NCBI GenBank assembly: GCA_963662155.1 | Contig: OY759265.1 | Location: 15,389,761-15,453,760 of the forward strand | From: Lamellibrachia columna | Lineage: Eukaryota > Annelida > Polychaeta > Sabellida > Siboglinidae | Length of the DNA: 64,000 bases | Direction: 5' to 3' | Shown here: positions 23,075-36,022 of the stretch, piece after piece | How positions within the stretch are numbered: position 1 is the first letter of the stretch | How the letters are laid out: each line of letters starts with the position of its first letter | Notes under the pieces: generated by a model | Database searches by the model: none | Told to the model about the DNA's origin: nothing | What the model saw: the letters and a program-made list of their open reading frames with translations, nothing else | Made by a program: the position numbers and the translations under genes

Positions 23075-25025
23075 TTGAAGCTGGTTATAAATGTGTGTAT
23101 CCAAATGCAAGGAGCATAGTAAATAAAAAAAATAATTAACCGAATCATGGGCCAACAAAGACATATCAGATGCTGAATTAGGATACAAAATGTTTAGGAG
23201 AAATTGAATAGGAAGAAGGGGAGGGGGAGTTATTTTATATATTAAAGAATCTATTCAGGATTATAAAAAAATTGGAAAGGGAAACAGATTGCGATGAAGC
23301 TGTTTGGTGTAATATAGTTACAGGAAATAAAAAATTAACTATTGGATTAATTTACCGAAGGATAACACAAAAGCACAAAATGCTATAAAGGAAGTGAGTA
23401 AAGGGGAATGTATCATAATGGGAGATTTTAACCTCGGACACATACAATGAAATCTCTAGAGAGTACAGGGGGTGAGGACGAACTGTTTCTATTTTTAATA
23501 CACAATAGCTTCCTTACTCAATGCATGCTAGAACCAATCAGGGTAGAGAATGTTTTTGATACAGTTTTGTCTTCACATAATGAATTAGTGGACAAGTAAA
23601 ATCAGAAAATACAAATAAAAAATACAGGAGAAACTTCCACAAAGGTAAATATAAAGAAATCGGACTATTTAGGGCAGTTAATTGTAACTCCAGAAATGGT
23701 AGCTAAGAAAATAAAGGCAATGAAGGACAATAAGTGGAGAGACGAGGGATCACCAGTAGATATTATATACTTAGATTTTCAGAAAGCTTTTAACAAAGTG
23801 CCACATCAAAGATTACTACTAAAATTAAAAGACCACGGTATCGGTGATGGCATAATTAACCGGCTGACTGACAGAAGACAGTATGTCGTGGATGGGGAGG
23901 TTTCAAACTGGAAATAAGTTTTGAATGGGGTACCACAAGGATCAGTATTAGGACTTTTAATATTCTTAATATATATATCAATGACTTGGACGATAATATA
24001 ACAAGCAACATACTGAAATTTGACACAAAGGTGTTTAGGGTTAACAATGATGGTGATAAACAACATTTACATAACAATCCAGACAAATTAGTGAAATGGT
24101 CTGAGAAATGGCAGATGTTATTCAATTTTGGGAAATGTAAATGCCTACATACAGGACATGGCAACTTCTGTAAAAGAAAAGGCCTTAGGAGTAACAAAAA
24201 GTACTGACATGAACGTTTTTGAGCAGTGTGCCAGTATTGCATCTTCAAAGGGTAATCAAATGATTGGGTTGATTAGGAAAAATATAACATGTAAAGAAAA
24301 AAGCTAATTTTACCTCTGCATAAAGCAATAGTTACGTCTCATTTAGAGTACTGTATACAAGCTTGGAGACCATATTGTAAGAAGGATACAGACATGCTTG
24401 AAAGAATACAGAGGAAAACAACTCAAATGATTCTAAAACTAAGAGACCTTAGTTGAAGAACAACTGAAAGGATGTGGTTTAACAACCCTAGAGACAAGGC
24501 GGCTAAGAGGTCAAATTGAAGTTTTTAAGATATTGAATGGGTATGAAAATATTTATAGAAATATGTTTTTTCTCACTCAAGAAAGATAATAGAACTAGAG
24601 GATGGTAAAATTAATAAAGGATCAGTGTAGATTGGATATCAGGAAGTACGCATTCTCACAGAGAACAATCAATGAATGGAACAAATTATCTACAGATTGT
24701 ATAACTGCTAGCAGCATGAATATAAGATGTTTATAAATAAGTTTAAAACAAGGTTGACACATATCTCAGGAGGGCAGATTACACATAGATTAAAAATGTT
24801 GGATTCTCGATAAGCCAATAGCTTCCTTGTCCACTTGCCATCTGGGCCTTTGGTTTGGATGGCAATCTTGTTAAATTTATTACTTTTGAACAAATCAATA
24901 AAATAGTCATTGTACTGTACATTAGTCATTGATTAGATAATCAGGCTGTAATAGTAATTAATTAATTGTAATTTTTTAATGTAATTGTAAACTATGTGGT
25001 ACAAATGTGGTACAACTAAATAAAT
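23075..25025 (+). mobile_element. CR1-like LINE, copy 2 (EN and RT, internally deleted)
   Basis: Reading through several frames gives the APE endonuclease ('PNARSIVNK' at 23102, 'GRRGGGVILYIKESIQ' at 23215, 'IMGDFNLG' at 23418). Next comes 'TPEMVAKKIKAMKDNK' (23690), joined directly to 'VDIIYLDFQKAFNKVPHQRL' (23757), so the first RT motifs are missing. Then 'GVPQGSVLG' (23928), a decayed catalytic 'KFDTKVFR' (24018), 'YCIQAW' (24352) and 'RLRGQIEVFKILNGYEN' (24508). The tail and 3' region match copy 1 (870-1245), followed by an AT-rich end. Multiple stops: dead copy. Confidence 0.8.
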
Positions 25026-26233
25026 TATTATTAATGTCTTTATTTTTGCTTGGCAGTGTTTGCACTATGCTCTAAACTATATATCAGGTGGTAGTAGCAA
25101 ATGCTGATTGTGTGTTAGTTTTATCAAAGTTGGTATACTATCTGTAGAGTTTAATATGTAATGCGTGTATTAACTGATAATATATTTACGTTATTAGACA
25201 TTGCTACTATTAGTATTACAATCTTCGACTAGTCTATGGTAATGCAATATAGTGTTAACTAAGACTAAGTCTAAGACTTTTAAAGTTATTGCTAACTTAA
25301 GTTAAGCTAGTTAATATTGCTAACTGAATTTTATTACAAATGCATTGAATTGATTCTTTTTGTCAGTACGTTGAATTGATCTGTTATAAATGCATGTGAA
25401 TTGGAAGTAATAACATGAATTATTAGCTATGAACATCAGAGACTGAGCATGTTAGTGCTGCCAAAGTTAAAAGTTACTATATTATCGCCCACGTACCGAT
25501 GATTACATGGCAGAATAAAAAAAAACACGTAGAGAAAACATTGTCAAGTGCAATAATATCAGCGTGTTCTCAATAGCACAGAATACAAAACATCCATAAC
25601 AATGCACATTGATACAAAACTATAAGGACAGTGTAAAACCATCTTACGATTTTTCGCGTGATCTACGACGATATTGTGCTGCCACCTAGTTATTAGTAAT
25701 ACAACTCGGTGTTATACAGGTGCTTCCCCTTGCGATTATCATTGTAGTCATGTTGCACTTTGGGCTGAAATACATGAAGGGGAAGGTGGCGCCAGAAGGG
25801 TAAACGTTCGCCTTGCTAATCTGTATATAATATTATTGTAATTTACCACTACCAATTACCAAACTTCAACTCCACTAAAAAAATGTATTTGTTATTAATA
25901 TGTATAAGCACTATTGCGCGGATACGCCGAAGGGTATTGTACGTGGCATAACCGCACAGCCGCAGGTGTGTGCAAACATACCTGTAGTTCTTTACTACAG
26001 AGCAGGTTACAAACTACAGTACTAATCAATGTCAGGCTGCAGAATATCACGTTTTATTGGATATTTGCATAAGTACTACATGAGGGGTCAAATGCGCCGA
26101 TATGAATAATTTAAACATATCCACATGATTTAATACAATATTTAGGGTAATGCTCGATATGCACTTTTATTGAAAACGTGCATCCGGTTTGCGTGTTTTT
26201 TTAGAACATAGGTACGGCAGCTTGCGCCAAAAC

Positions 26234-26237
<4 letters not shown>
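25026..26237. other. No gene; duplicated block at 25485-25752
   Basis: 25485-25752 ('gctgccacctagttattagt', 'acaggtgcttcc.ccttgcgattatcat') matches 44410-44882. No coding region is supported. Confidence 0.5.
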
Positions 26238-26476
<239 letters not shown>

Positions 26477-26871
26477 AATCAAAGGCGTCTTTTAACCTGT
26501 TGATAATCGTATGTATTTTACTAAAAACAGCTAACAATTTATTTGCACCCAATCGACGAAATAACTGTTAATTATAGAATATAGAATGTAGATAGAAAAT
26601 AGAAAATCGATCATTGCACAACTGTTTCTTCTTGTTTTGGTGAAGACGTCACAAAACATTAAGTGTACCCGGTACTACGGCGGTAGAGAACGGATTTGAC
26701 GCAAGACCCATTGAGTAGGCGTATTATTTTAATATAAATGTATTGCCGCTATTGTTTGTGCTTTAATTTATGCATCATGACATTGTGACCTTTAGCGGCA
26801 AACTTTATTAATAAAAACAATGATGCGAAAATTGTCACTACGGTTATTTATTTTAAACAAATAATTAACAA
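26477..26871. other. No gene; dispersed repeat near 26530
   Basis: 26530-26640 ('tttgcacccaatcgacgaaataactgtta...ttgcacaac') resembles 57078-57140, a short dispersed repeat of unknown class. Confidence 0.4.
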
Positions 26872-26926
<55 letters not shown>

Positions 26927-26956
26927 GGCAGGCAGGCAGGCAGGCACGCACGCACG
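26872..26956. repeat. (ACGC)n/(AGGC)n microsatellite
   Basis: Tetranucleotide array with a variant AGGC block at 26925-26945. Confidence 0.95.
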
Positions 26957-27629
26957 GGTGTTTACATACCATGCTCGAAACACATATCTGATGTTGGTCA
27001 TAAATCGTCCCAACAACGCCACTCAAACGCCGTCTTTTCCATAAAACGTATTAGTAAACACATGCACATGTTGATGCAAGTTGCCGTACCACACCACGTG
27101 TAAAGAGTCTCCATAATGCATGCATCACGTGATGAAATCCGAGCACCGCATTGGTTCATTTCCAGCCACGGTGCTCAACCTACTTGCTCCAGAAAAAAAA
27201 ACGCATCCCGCATAGAGAGAAAAAGTAAGACTGCGTCGACTGGTACTGCTTACCTTTTGCTTTAGTCAAACAATTTGTGTGCACAAGTTAATAAAAAAAA
27301 CATTTACATTTTCTTAGTGTCGACAGTAAAGTGTCCTTTTACGGAAATGATATTAAACCATTAAATATGCCCCTGTTGCAGCGGTATTTAACCTTTTTGG
27401 CACTGTTGCCCCTAGAGCTTAGCAACAAAGCTGTAATTACCCCCTCATGGTTTTAAGTGGAAATATGAAAAAGGAAATAGACAACATTATTTTGTTTTAT
27501 TCAAGTACTGTTTTATTCTCGTCATGTTAGATTCATACAAACGAAGAAGAACATAATTATTTCTAGGCGTAACAAGCCTTATCTTAGTTCATATCAAGTT
27601 CATGACAAGTCAGATGCAAGTGTCAGTGT
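26957..27629. other. No gene recognised
   Basis: 27235-27355 is the second copy of the dispersed repeat seen at 13235-13378. Confidence 0.4.
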
Positions 27630-28813
27630 GACGGTTGGAATTGCTGCTTCTTGACCAGCTATGAGATGCGAGTCTTTGTCACAGCTAGAGAGATATCACA
27701 GGTCATGGATGAGATCCAACCAATTTCTTGCCATTTTTTTGCCTGTTTTTATCGTGATCATTGTTGAAATGCCAGCCTCACAGTGATATGTGTTGGCAAA
27801 TGAGATGAGCACTTTCAGGGTTCTGTCTGATAGAACTGGATATCCCGTACCAGCTCTATGCCAGAATCTTGAAAGTCTGCTTTCAGCGTGTAGTCTTCTC
27901 GCAGGCTAAGGAACTCTGCTTTCGCCGTGACATCATCTTATTTGATGACTCCTTCTTCCACGGATAAAGGTATCACAATCCATGTGTTCTTTTCGTTTTC
28001 AACTCAACGTTGGTATAGCTGCAGCTTGCGCAGGAAGCTGGCTACCTTGTCTTGAGCTGAGAGGATATTCACCACATTCCCTTGTAGTGAGAGGTTCAGC
28101 CGATTGATCTCACCAAAATAATCTGCGAGGTAGGCCAGCTTTAGAATGATTGCATGGTCCGTCATCTTCATGTGGAATTATTCCAGAAACAAAGCGATTT
28201 CTTCTCCCAGTTCGAACACGCATAGAAAGATTTTCTCCGTGATAACCAGCGAACCTCCGTATGGAACAGGAGTACACTGAATTCGGCCCCAACTTCCTCA
28301 CACAACACTTTGACAATTCTGGAGTTCGTAGCACTGCCTCGGATATGATTAAAAATGTTAACAACCTCCGAGAAGACATTGACGAGACCTGGAGGAAGTG
28401 TTTTCACGGCCAAAACTACTGACGAATCATGCAGTGGGTGAATGTGGCATGGGGAGCAACCTGCTTCACGAACGCTCGGAACCCAGAACGAATTCTAACG
28501 ATCGATGGCGCCCCATCAGTGTAAATGCCTACTAAATTCGCCCACTCCAGCTCCTTGCCAGCGAAGAAATTCTCCAACGTTCTGAAGACGTCTTCACCGG
28601 GGGTAGTCAACGGTTCAGAAAACAGACAGTCGTCTTTCACCGAGTCGCCTTTCGTGTACCGTACATATAAAAGCAGCAGTTCACAAAAGGCAACATCCGT
28701 CGATTCATCCAACTGAAGCGCGAAGTAGGGGCATGCTTTCACTTTTGCAACTACCTGTTCTAAAATGTCCTCGCTCATCTCTGAGATTCCGCTTCGCACA
28801 GTTGTGTCCGAAA
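27630..28813 (-). pseudogene. hAT transposase-like pseudogene (ZBED5/FAM200/SCAND3 type)
   Basis: The minus strand from 28799 reads '[20 protein letters not shown]', '[20 protein letters not shown]' and 'GEDVFRTLENFF', then 'VGIYTDGAPSI' and 'VAPHATFTHCMI', the catalytic-region pattern of ZBED/FAM200-type hAT proteins. A frameshift near 28420 leads to 'VKVLCEEVGAEFSVLLFHTE' and 'VRWLSRRKSF' (28350-28240). Another leads to 'LAYLADYFGEINRLNLSLQG' (28150-28080). The C-terminal dimerisation motif 'YHCEAGISTMITIKT' lies near 27790. The N-terminal BED finger is absent: the sequence stops at an AT array. Several frameshifts and stops show it is not functional. Confidence 0.8.
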
Positions 28814-28814
28814 G

Positions 28815-28922
<108 letters not shown>

Positions 28923-28931
28923 GCCGTCAGG

Positions 28932-29022
28932 TGCAATATAGTGACCGTCAGGTGCTACCACCTATTGTAATATGCATTGTGCATTCTGGTGGGCAACTAT
29001 TCCCGGTGACACTAACAGAGAA
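28932..29022 (+). mobile_element. Ty3/gypsy copy B, 5' LTR first half
   Basis: Matches 3' LTR 36809-36899 with two substitutions. It begins TGCAATATAGTGACC and is cut at '...aacagagaa' by the fold-back insertion. The 11 bp before it ('tggccgtcagg') repeats an internal LTR word and is absent at the 3' LTR. Confidence 0.9.
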
Positions 29023-32000
29023 TAGAGTCCCTTCTGATTCATCCATCTTGAAAACAACTTGGAAGTTCCGGTCGGAGAATGCTGGGAAATTCGAGCAGTT
29101 TACATTGCAAAGATACGCGTGTTTACGAAAACGAACTCGTGTATTACCTCGAATTGTAAGGCCGTGTTACGGTTAGAATTCAAACAATGTAGTGGAATCG
29201 ACTAATTATGATCTGAAGAACATATGTTATGTCTATCTAAGTTGAAAAGTGTAAATTAAGCTTGTAGCGCACATCGACATTAACTGTGTTTTTCCCGGGT
29301 TACTATGACAACTTGTACAAACATCATAGTTGGCTTGCCTAACTTTGTAGTACATATTCCAAAAAAACTATTAACGTAAGATGGTTGCACCGAATGCAGA
29401 TATGTCAGCCAGGTTTACATACAATTGTAACTGCCAGTTTAGCATAAAGTGTGACACAAGGAACCAGCCGCAAGCGAAAAGATGATACACTGTCTAAGTG
29501 ACACGAAAATGGGCGATGCAGGAAAGTTAGAACACGCAACTATATGCATCCATCCATATATAATGTATTACTTTTGCCGATTTATAACACGTAGTGTGTA
29601 TGTTTCTTTTTATGTTTATAATTATTGTTTGCATAATTTGTAAAACCTAGCTCGTAAACTAGCTGTGAGCTGTCTGTTTTTGGGGACTAATTCAGTCCCA
29701 GCTAGTATGGCTATGCCTATGCCATGGGAGTGTTGCAGGAGGTGGGTGGTTGGACCTAACACAAATGGTGGCAGGTGAACTTAAAAAAAATGGTGGGAGT
29801 TGAGATTCCAAACATTTATTGTAAAATGAATTATATCAATAAATTACAATATAATAAAGTATTCATTAACTATGCATATGTAACTGACATTTAATTCAAT
29901 TAACAATTAACTTAAATAAACAAAAAAATTTTTTTTATTAATTCAGGCCTACCTAATAAACTGTCTAATTTCTAAAGTAAAGGGAGTGTTGCAGAAAGTG
30001 GATGGTGGGTGGTTGGTCGTAAATATTAGTGGGATGTGGGGGGTTGACCTAAAAAAATGATGGGAGGTGAGATTTCAAACATTAATTTTAAAATAAATTA
30101 TAAATCGATATATTAAACAATGATAAATCAATATAATAAAAAATCCATTAACTATGTAAATTTCATTGACATTTAACTAAATTAACAATTAAATTAAATT
30201 CACAATTAAAATACCAATTCATTAAATGAAAATCACTAAACAAAAAAATTAACAATTCATTAAATAAAAACAATAACAAATTAATTAACAATTCATTAAA
30301 TGAAAATAAAAAATAATGTACTATTATAATATAAAATACTCATTCAATATAAATAAACATGATATAAAGTCACCACTGCACAGAGTTCTTGCCCATGTAG
30401 ACAACATGGGTCCATCAATAATAATGTATACAATTGCTCACACTTTTTATCAAATATTGTTAATGCCATGTACAGAAATAGTATAGTGCAATTTTATTAC
30501 AGTTATCAATGTATTATAGTTAACAAACATAATGTTCAATTTGTTGTATCATAAAAACCGGCTATGCATGTTGTCATATGCAACTTTAAATTGCAAAGAA
30601 GTGCACATGTTAAAATTTATCCCAGACTTGAAAACAAATAGGGGGATCAATTAAAGCAACATACATTAAACTTACATGATAAAATAGAGAACCAATTTGA
30701 AATATTAGTGTTATAATTGCAACATCCTACATGGTAAGCTGTTTTCACCTACCCGACTGTACAGGTGAAGTACCCGCCTAGGGGGTCTCCGGTCGCAGTG
30801 TGCATTATGATGAATACGTTCTTAACCTCTCCATCTCCCGACAAGTAGGATGAATTGCATTTGGCTTGTATGATGAAGAATGTGTTCGTTTTGTCTGCTG
30901 GTGCTGGAGTGTGGTTAATGCGCATGGTGTGTATAAATGGTCTGAGTTTGAATGCCCGAGACACCCTGTATTTTTTTTCTGCCTCTTCATCCTTCAAGTG
31001 CTTAGTACGCAACAGGTACTTCATTACCACATAGTCGTTGATGTCGGGAATGTTGTTAATTTCCGTACCCCACTCTTTCAGTTTGGCGAGATAGGCGAGT
31101 GTGAATATTTTATTGTAAAATAAACACCAGACATGTAGAACAGCTTTGCATTTATTATATTAGTCTAACTTTTAATGAGGATTTGTATATCTTACATCAT
31201 ACACACACTCACGCAAGCACGCACAGCATGAATAAGATTAATATATAAACACGTTGTGATGTTTTATACAAACAATTATTGATTGAACATAAACCCACAG
31301 TTACTACATAACTAGTGGATGTGTGGCAATGTGATTCACAGCCAAGGTTAGGATTAACAGCTAAATTAATTACGCATCCCATATATTTAATACAACACTT
31401 TATAGTTAATACATTATTCTGAATCACCCTGTATATAAGGTTTAATGATGTAATAATAATTGTACCAATAAAAAATAATAGTAATATAGGATTTGTAATA
31501 GAACCCATGAACTGTGAAGTAAAATAATTATGCAGATCATTGATTATTTAATAAAATGTGATCAATTGTATAAATATTGTTAACTTATTTTTTTAATTTA
31601 ATGTTTAGTTTAATTATTGTGTACATTGGTGATTTTATATGCTGTTTATTTATATTAAATTATTTACTATATTTTATTGGTCATTATTATGTGGTTTTCA
31701 TGTAATTGTTAATTTAATCAATTCTTATTTTCTTTTAATTATTTGTGAATTTAATTATTAATTTATTGTTAATTTATGGTGATTTTAATTTAATTGTGAT
31801 TTTAATTTAATTGTGGATTTAAGTTAATTGATAATTTAATTAAATGTCAGTTACATATGCATAGTTAATGAATACTTTATTATATTGTCATTTATTGATA
31901 TAATTCATTTTACAATAAATGTTTGAAATCTAAACTCCCACCATTTTTTTAAAGTTCACCTCCAACCGGCTCACAGCTAGTTTACGAGCTGGGCTTTACA

Positions 32001-32629
32001 AATTATGCAAACAATTATTATAAACATAAGAAGAGACATACACACTACGTGTTAGCTATAGAAATCGGCAAAAGTAATACATTATAATATGGATGGACGC
32101 ATATAATTGCATGTTCTAACTTTCCTGCATCGCCCATTTTCGTGGCACTTAGTCTTAGACAGTGTATCATCTTTTCGCTTGCGGCTGGTTCCTTGTGTCA
32201 CACTTTATGCTAAACTGGCAGTTACAATTGTATATAAACCTGGCTGACATATCTGCATTCGGTGCAACCATCTTACGTTAATAGTTTTTTTGGAATATGT
32301 ACTACAAAGTTAGGCACGCCAACTATGATGTTTGTACAAGTTGTCATAGTAACCTGGGAAAAACACAGTTAATGTCGATGTGCGCTACAAGCTTAATTTA
32401 CACCTTTCAACTTAGATAGACATAACATATGTTCTTCAGATCATAATTAGTCGATTCCACTACTTTGTTTGAATTCTAATCGTAACACGGCCTTACAATT
32501 CGAGGTAATACACGAGTTCGTTTTCGTAAACACGCGTATCTTTGCAATGTAAACTGCTCGAATTTCCCAGCATTCTCCGACCGGAACTTCCAAGTTGTTT
32601 TCAAGATGGATGAATCAGAAAGGACTCTA
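29023..32629. mobile_element. Fold-back DNA element with arms of about 0.7-0.9 kb
   Basis: The left end TAGAGTCCCTTCTGATTC and the right end GAATCAGAAAGGACTCTA are complementary. Complementarity continues for hundreds of bases (for example 29043-29660 with 32610-31980) with scattered substitutions. It resumes after a left-arm-only insert (about 29665-29765) up to about 29900/31830. The element sits exactly inside the 5' LTR: 91 + 83 bp on either side rebuild the 174-bp LTR, with TA at the junction. The loop (about 29930-31800) is AT-rich and contains one coding-like segment (30765-31095). No transposase frame is visible, so it depends on an enzyme encoded elsewhere. The superfamily is not identified. 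Confidence 0.85.
30765..31095 (-). pseudogene. Exon-like segment, possibly SWIM/YqaJ-associated, inside the fold-back element
   Basis: The minus strand from about 31087 is open: 'LKEWGTEINNIPDINDYVVM', 'KYRVSRAFKLRPFIHTMRIN', 'KTNTFFIIQAKCNSSYLSG', 'NVFIIMHTATGDPLGGYFTC' and 'TVG'. The last part resembles the region just before a SWIM zinc finger (usual form ..CTC.AG...CSH), with Phe in place of the first Cys. The frame ends at TCGG|GTAGGTGAAA, a good donor. A possible acceptor lies near 31090. It looks like an exon of a cellular or transposon gene now carried by the element; the assignment is tentative. Confidence 0.4.
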
Positions 32630-32712
32630 TAAAGAAGTGTGATTTTATCGGCTGTTCAACGACGCATGTGTCTGTCTCTTCCTTCGTATCAACGAATCCT
32701 TAAAACACTACA
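32630..32712 (+). mobile_element. Ty3/gypsy copy B, 5' LTR second half
   Basis: Matches 36900-36982 with one substitution and ends '...aaaacactaca', giving TG...CA termini for the whole LTR. Confidence 0.9.
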
Positions 32713-32730
32713 TTGGCGACGAGATAACGA
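32713..32730 (+). promoter_or_regulatory. Candidate primer binding site
   Basis: 'TTGGCGACGAGATAACGA' follows the LTR end directly, the position where reverse transcription is primed by a tRNA in Ty3 elements. The matching tRNA was not determined. Confidence 0.55.
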
Positions 32731-32736
32731 CGAACC

Positions 32737-33790
32737 ATGGCGATGGCACTTAAAGTTGGTGGAGTGCCAACTTTTGACGTTCACGGGGACGCAAACAGTT
32801 TGTGTCAACGGTGGGAGCGATGGCTCCGAGCTTTTGAACTGTACGTGGGTGCGTCAGGGGTGACAGATGACAAGCAGAAACGGCAATTGTTATTACATTG
32901 TGCCGGCACGGACGTGCAAGACATCTTTTATACCCTGCCAAATACAGGTGAGACATATACAGCTGCCAAGGAGAAAATAACAGCGTATTTCACTCCGCGA
33001 AAGAACACTTCGTATAACCGTCATGTGTTCCGCAGACAGTCAAACAGAAGGGGAAAGTGTGGCGCAATTCGTGACACGACTGCGGCAGTTAGCGAATCTA
33101 TGCGAGTTTGGCGACCACGTTGACGATTTTATAAGGGACCAAGTGATAGACAATTGCCTGTCGAAACGACTCAGAACGAAGCTGTTGGCTGAGCGTGACC
33201 TGAAACTTGAGCGTGTGCTTGATCTTGCAGCTGCTATGGAGGCGTCAGAACGACAAGCGGCGCAGATGGCCCAGGATGCCGAGCAAGTGAATATGGTGAG
33301 TGGTGCAGGTTGGCGAGAAAGGCAGAAACAACCCAAGGTGAACGACAGACGTGCTACTCACGACTCGAACTGGTGTACAAAATGTGGTCGACGGGGCCAC
33401 ACAACTAATGCATGTCGCTGCACACAGACTGCCGAGTGTTACACGTGTGGAAAAACTGGGCACTTCAGCGAGATGTGCGGCCGCCACAAGAAACAGACAC
33501 AGTCGAGACACTGCCCGATAAACACCGTGAAATATGTTAGGGACAAATCCAGTGACAGTGGCTCTGACAATGATTGCCAGAATGAATACACGTTCTCAAC
33601 ATCTCAAGGTGAAACAGTGACGGTATCAATTGGCAATGTCCCGGTAACCATGCTGATAGACTCCGGGTCAACGTGCAACATTATTAACACCGAATACAAG
33701 AAGAAGCTCATAGAGCAGGTGTCAAACTGCTTTCATGCAACCGCAAGATCCATCCATACAGTTCGCCACCAATTCACGTACATCAGCTGA
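32737..33790 (+). pseudogene. Ty3/gypsy copy B: Gag, nucleocapsid and start of protease
   Basis: ATG 32737 opens a capsid-like frame ('ANSLCQRWERWLRAFELYVG', 'AKEKITAYFTPRKNTSYNRH'). A +/-1 shift near 33035 moves it to the frame 33023-33790 ('GESVAQFVTRLRQLANLCEF', 'DQVIDNCLSKRLRTKLLAER'). Two CCHC knuckles follow (CTKCGRRGHTTNAC and CYTCGKTGHFSEMC), then the protease start 'MLIDSGSTCNII' with the DSG active site. The frame is lost again before 33790. These single shifts disable the copy unless they are assembly errors. Confidence 0.85.
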
Positions 33791-34760
33791 TCCGGTCCAA
33801 CATCACTCTGGAAGATGGCAACGAGATCGAGGCTGATTTCCTGGCTATCGAGGGAACAGCCACTTCACTGCGGAATCGTTAGGCCTCCTGAAAGTAGGAG
33901 TGTGCCACGTGACCGGATCTGACGCATACGGCGATGAAGTTGTCAGGCGGTTTCCTAAACTGTGGAAAGGAATTGGCTGTCTGAAGGGCGTGCAAGTGAA
34001 GTTGCACATTGATAACTCCGTCCCTCCAGTAGCTCAGAAGCATAGTCGAGTGCCATTTCATCGGCGGGAGAAGGTCGCGAAGGAGATCGTGAAACTGGAA
34101 GCAGCAGACATAATCGAGAAAGTGTCCGGCCCGACAGAGTGGGTATCGAGAATTGTGACGCCGCCCAAGCCAAAGAAACCGGCCGAGATCAGGCTCTGCG
34201 TGGACATGAGGGATGCGAACAAGGCCATTCTGCGAACGAGGCATGTGACGCCCACCCTGGATGAGCTCATCACAGCGTTTAATGGCGCGACCGTGTTCAG
34301 CAAAATCGACCTTCGGTCAGGGTATCATCAGCTGGTACTACATCCGTCGAGTCGTCACATAACTACGTTCTCAACACACGTAGGCTTGTACAGATACAAG
34401 CGACTTTCCTTCGGAATCAACGCGGCAGCAGAAGTGTTCCAGCACGAGATTCAAACTGTCATACAAGGTGTGTCAGGCGCCATCAACATCAGTGATGACA
34501 TCGCAGTCTTTGGTGTTGACCAGTGTTCTCACGACAGAGCACTGGATGATGTACTGCACAAGCTCCAGGCGGCTGGGCTGACGGCCAACTTGGAGAAATG
34601 TGAATTCCGGAAGAAGAAGATCGAGTTCTTTGGGCTGATCTTCTCGGGTGAGGGCGTCTCACCTGACCCAAAGAAGGTAGCTGACCTTCACAGGGCTGCA
34701 GAACCGAAGAACGCGTCCGAAGTTCGTTCATTTTTTGGGCATGGCGCAGTACAGTGCTAG
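33791..34760 (+). pseudogene. Ty3/gypsy copy B: protease end and reverse transcriptase
   Basis: The short region 33791-33890 is shifted ('FLAIEGTATSL'). From 33900 a 286-residue frame gives RT: 'PPKPKKPAEIRLCVDMRDAN', 'VFSKIDLRSGYHQLVL', 'LSFGINAAAEVFQ', and 'NISDDIAVFG' as the catalytic motif (ISDD instead of YxDD, as in several invertebrate Ty3 lineages). It ends 'LEKCEFRKKKIEFFGLIFSG'. A frameshift in a T-run at about 34733 breaks the 'FFGMAQYSARYI' connection. Confidence 0.9.
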
Positions 34761-36022
34761 GTACATTAAGGACTTTGCTACCATTACCGAGCCCTTGCGA
34801 GCGCTCACGAAGCAGGACAATGGGAAAGAAAGAAGTCAAGGCCTTCAACGCAGTTAAAGCAGGACTTGCGGAGTCAGCGACAACCGCTTACTTCGATGTG
34901 AAGAAGGCGATTGAGATTGTGGTTGATGCCAGTCCAGTCGGGCTAGCAGCACTCCTTGTCCAGGAGAAGCGGGTCGTAGTGTACGGGAGCCGAGCGTTGT
35001 CTGATGTGGAGACACGCTACAGTCAGACGGAGCGTGAAGCTCTGGCTGTTGTCTGGGCCTGTGAACACTTCGACAAGTTCATCAATGGAGCGCCTCAGTT
35101 CACAGTCATCAGCGACCACAAGCCACTGGAGACCATTTGGAAGAAGCCCAGACCACCACATCGGATCGAGCGCTGGGGACTTCGTCTCCAACCATACAGG
35201 ATGGTCATCAAGTATCAGCCCGGTGCAGACAACCCAGTCGACTATATGTCCCGGCATCCAGCAGGACAGGGGATCCTGCGCAGCCGTGAACAACACATGG
35301 CAGAGCACTATGTGAACTCGGTGGCTTCTGCCGACATACCGATTGCCATGACAAACGAGGAAGTCAAGCGGGAAACAGCCAAGGACATCACGCTTCAGGG
35401 GGTAATCAGCCTGGTTCGGTCCAACAAGTGGTACGACACTGCACAGTACCAGGGTACTGACGTCGACCAAGCAGCTCTCTCCAACTACAGCAGAGTGAGA
35501 GACACACTAACAGTCAACGAGAGTGGGGACTTGGTGATGCGAGACTACAGGATAGTTGTCCCTAGAACCCTTCAATACCGCGTAGTAGAGCTTGCGCACG
35601 AAGGGCACCACGGCATCTGTAAGACCAAAGCCTTGCTTCGTACCAAGCTGTGGTTCCCAGGTGTAGACACTGCAGCAGAGGAAGCGGTGAAGCGATGCAT
35701 TCCTTGTCAGGCGAATACTACTCGTCGAGAGACAAAACCACTATCCATGTCGCCGCTACCCAGAGGGCCATGGTCAGAAATAAGCATCGATTTCTGTGGG
35801 CCGCTACCCACAGGAGAGTATCTGCTCGTCATAGTCGACGAATTCTCACGGTACCCAATCGTAGAGCTCGTGAGGAGTACTTCCGCGGAGACAGTGATCC
35901 CAATAGTGGACAAGGTGTTGAGTCTGTTTAGTTTCCCGGAAGTGGTGAAGACAGACAACGGACCTCCGTTCAACGGACACATTTGGAAGGCCTTTCTGAC
36001 GGGGTCCACCATCGCAGGATAA
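34754..36022 (+). pseudogene. Ty3/gypsy copy B: RNase H and integrase core
   Basis: After a second shift near 34820 the frame gives RNase H ('IEIVVDASPVGLAALLVQ', 'YSQTEREALAVVWACEHFDK', 'FTVISDHKPLETIW'). It then gives the integrase HHCC domain ('HEGHHGICKTKALL', 'CIPCQ') and the first two catalytic Asp residues ('ISIDFCGPLPTG', 'VVKTDNGPPFNG'). The frame leaves the protein at about 35990 and stops at 36022. Confidence 0.9.
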
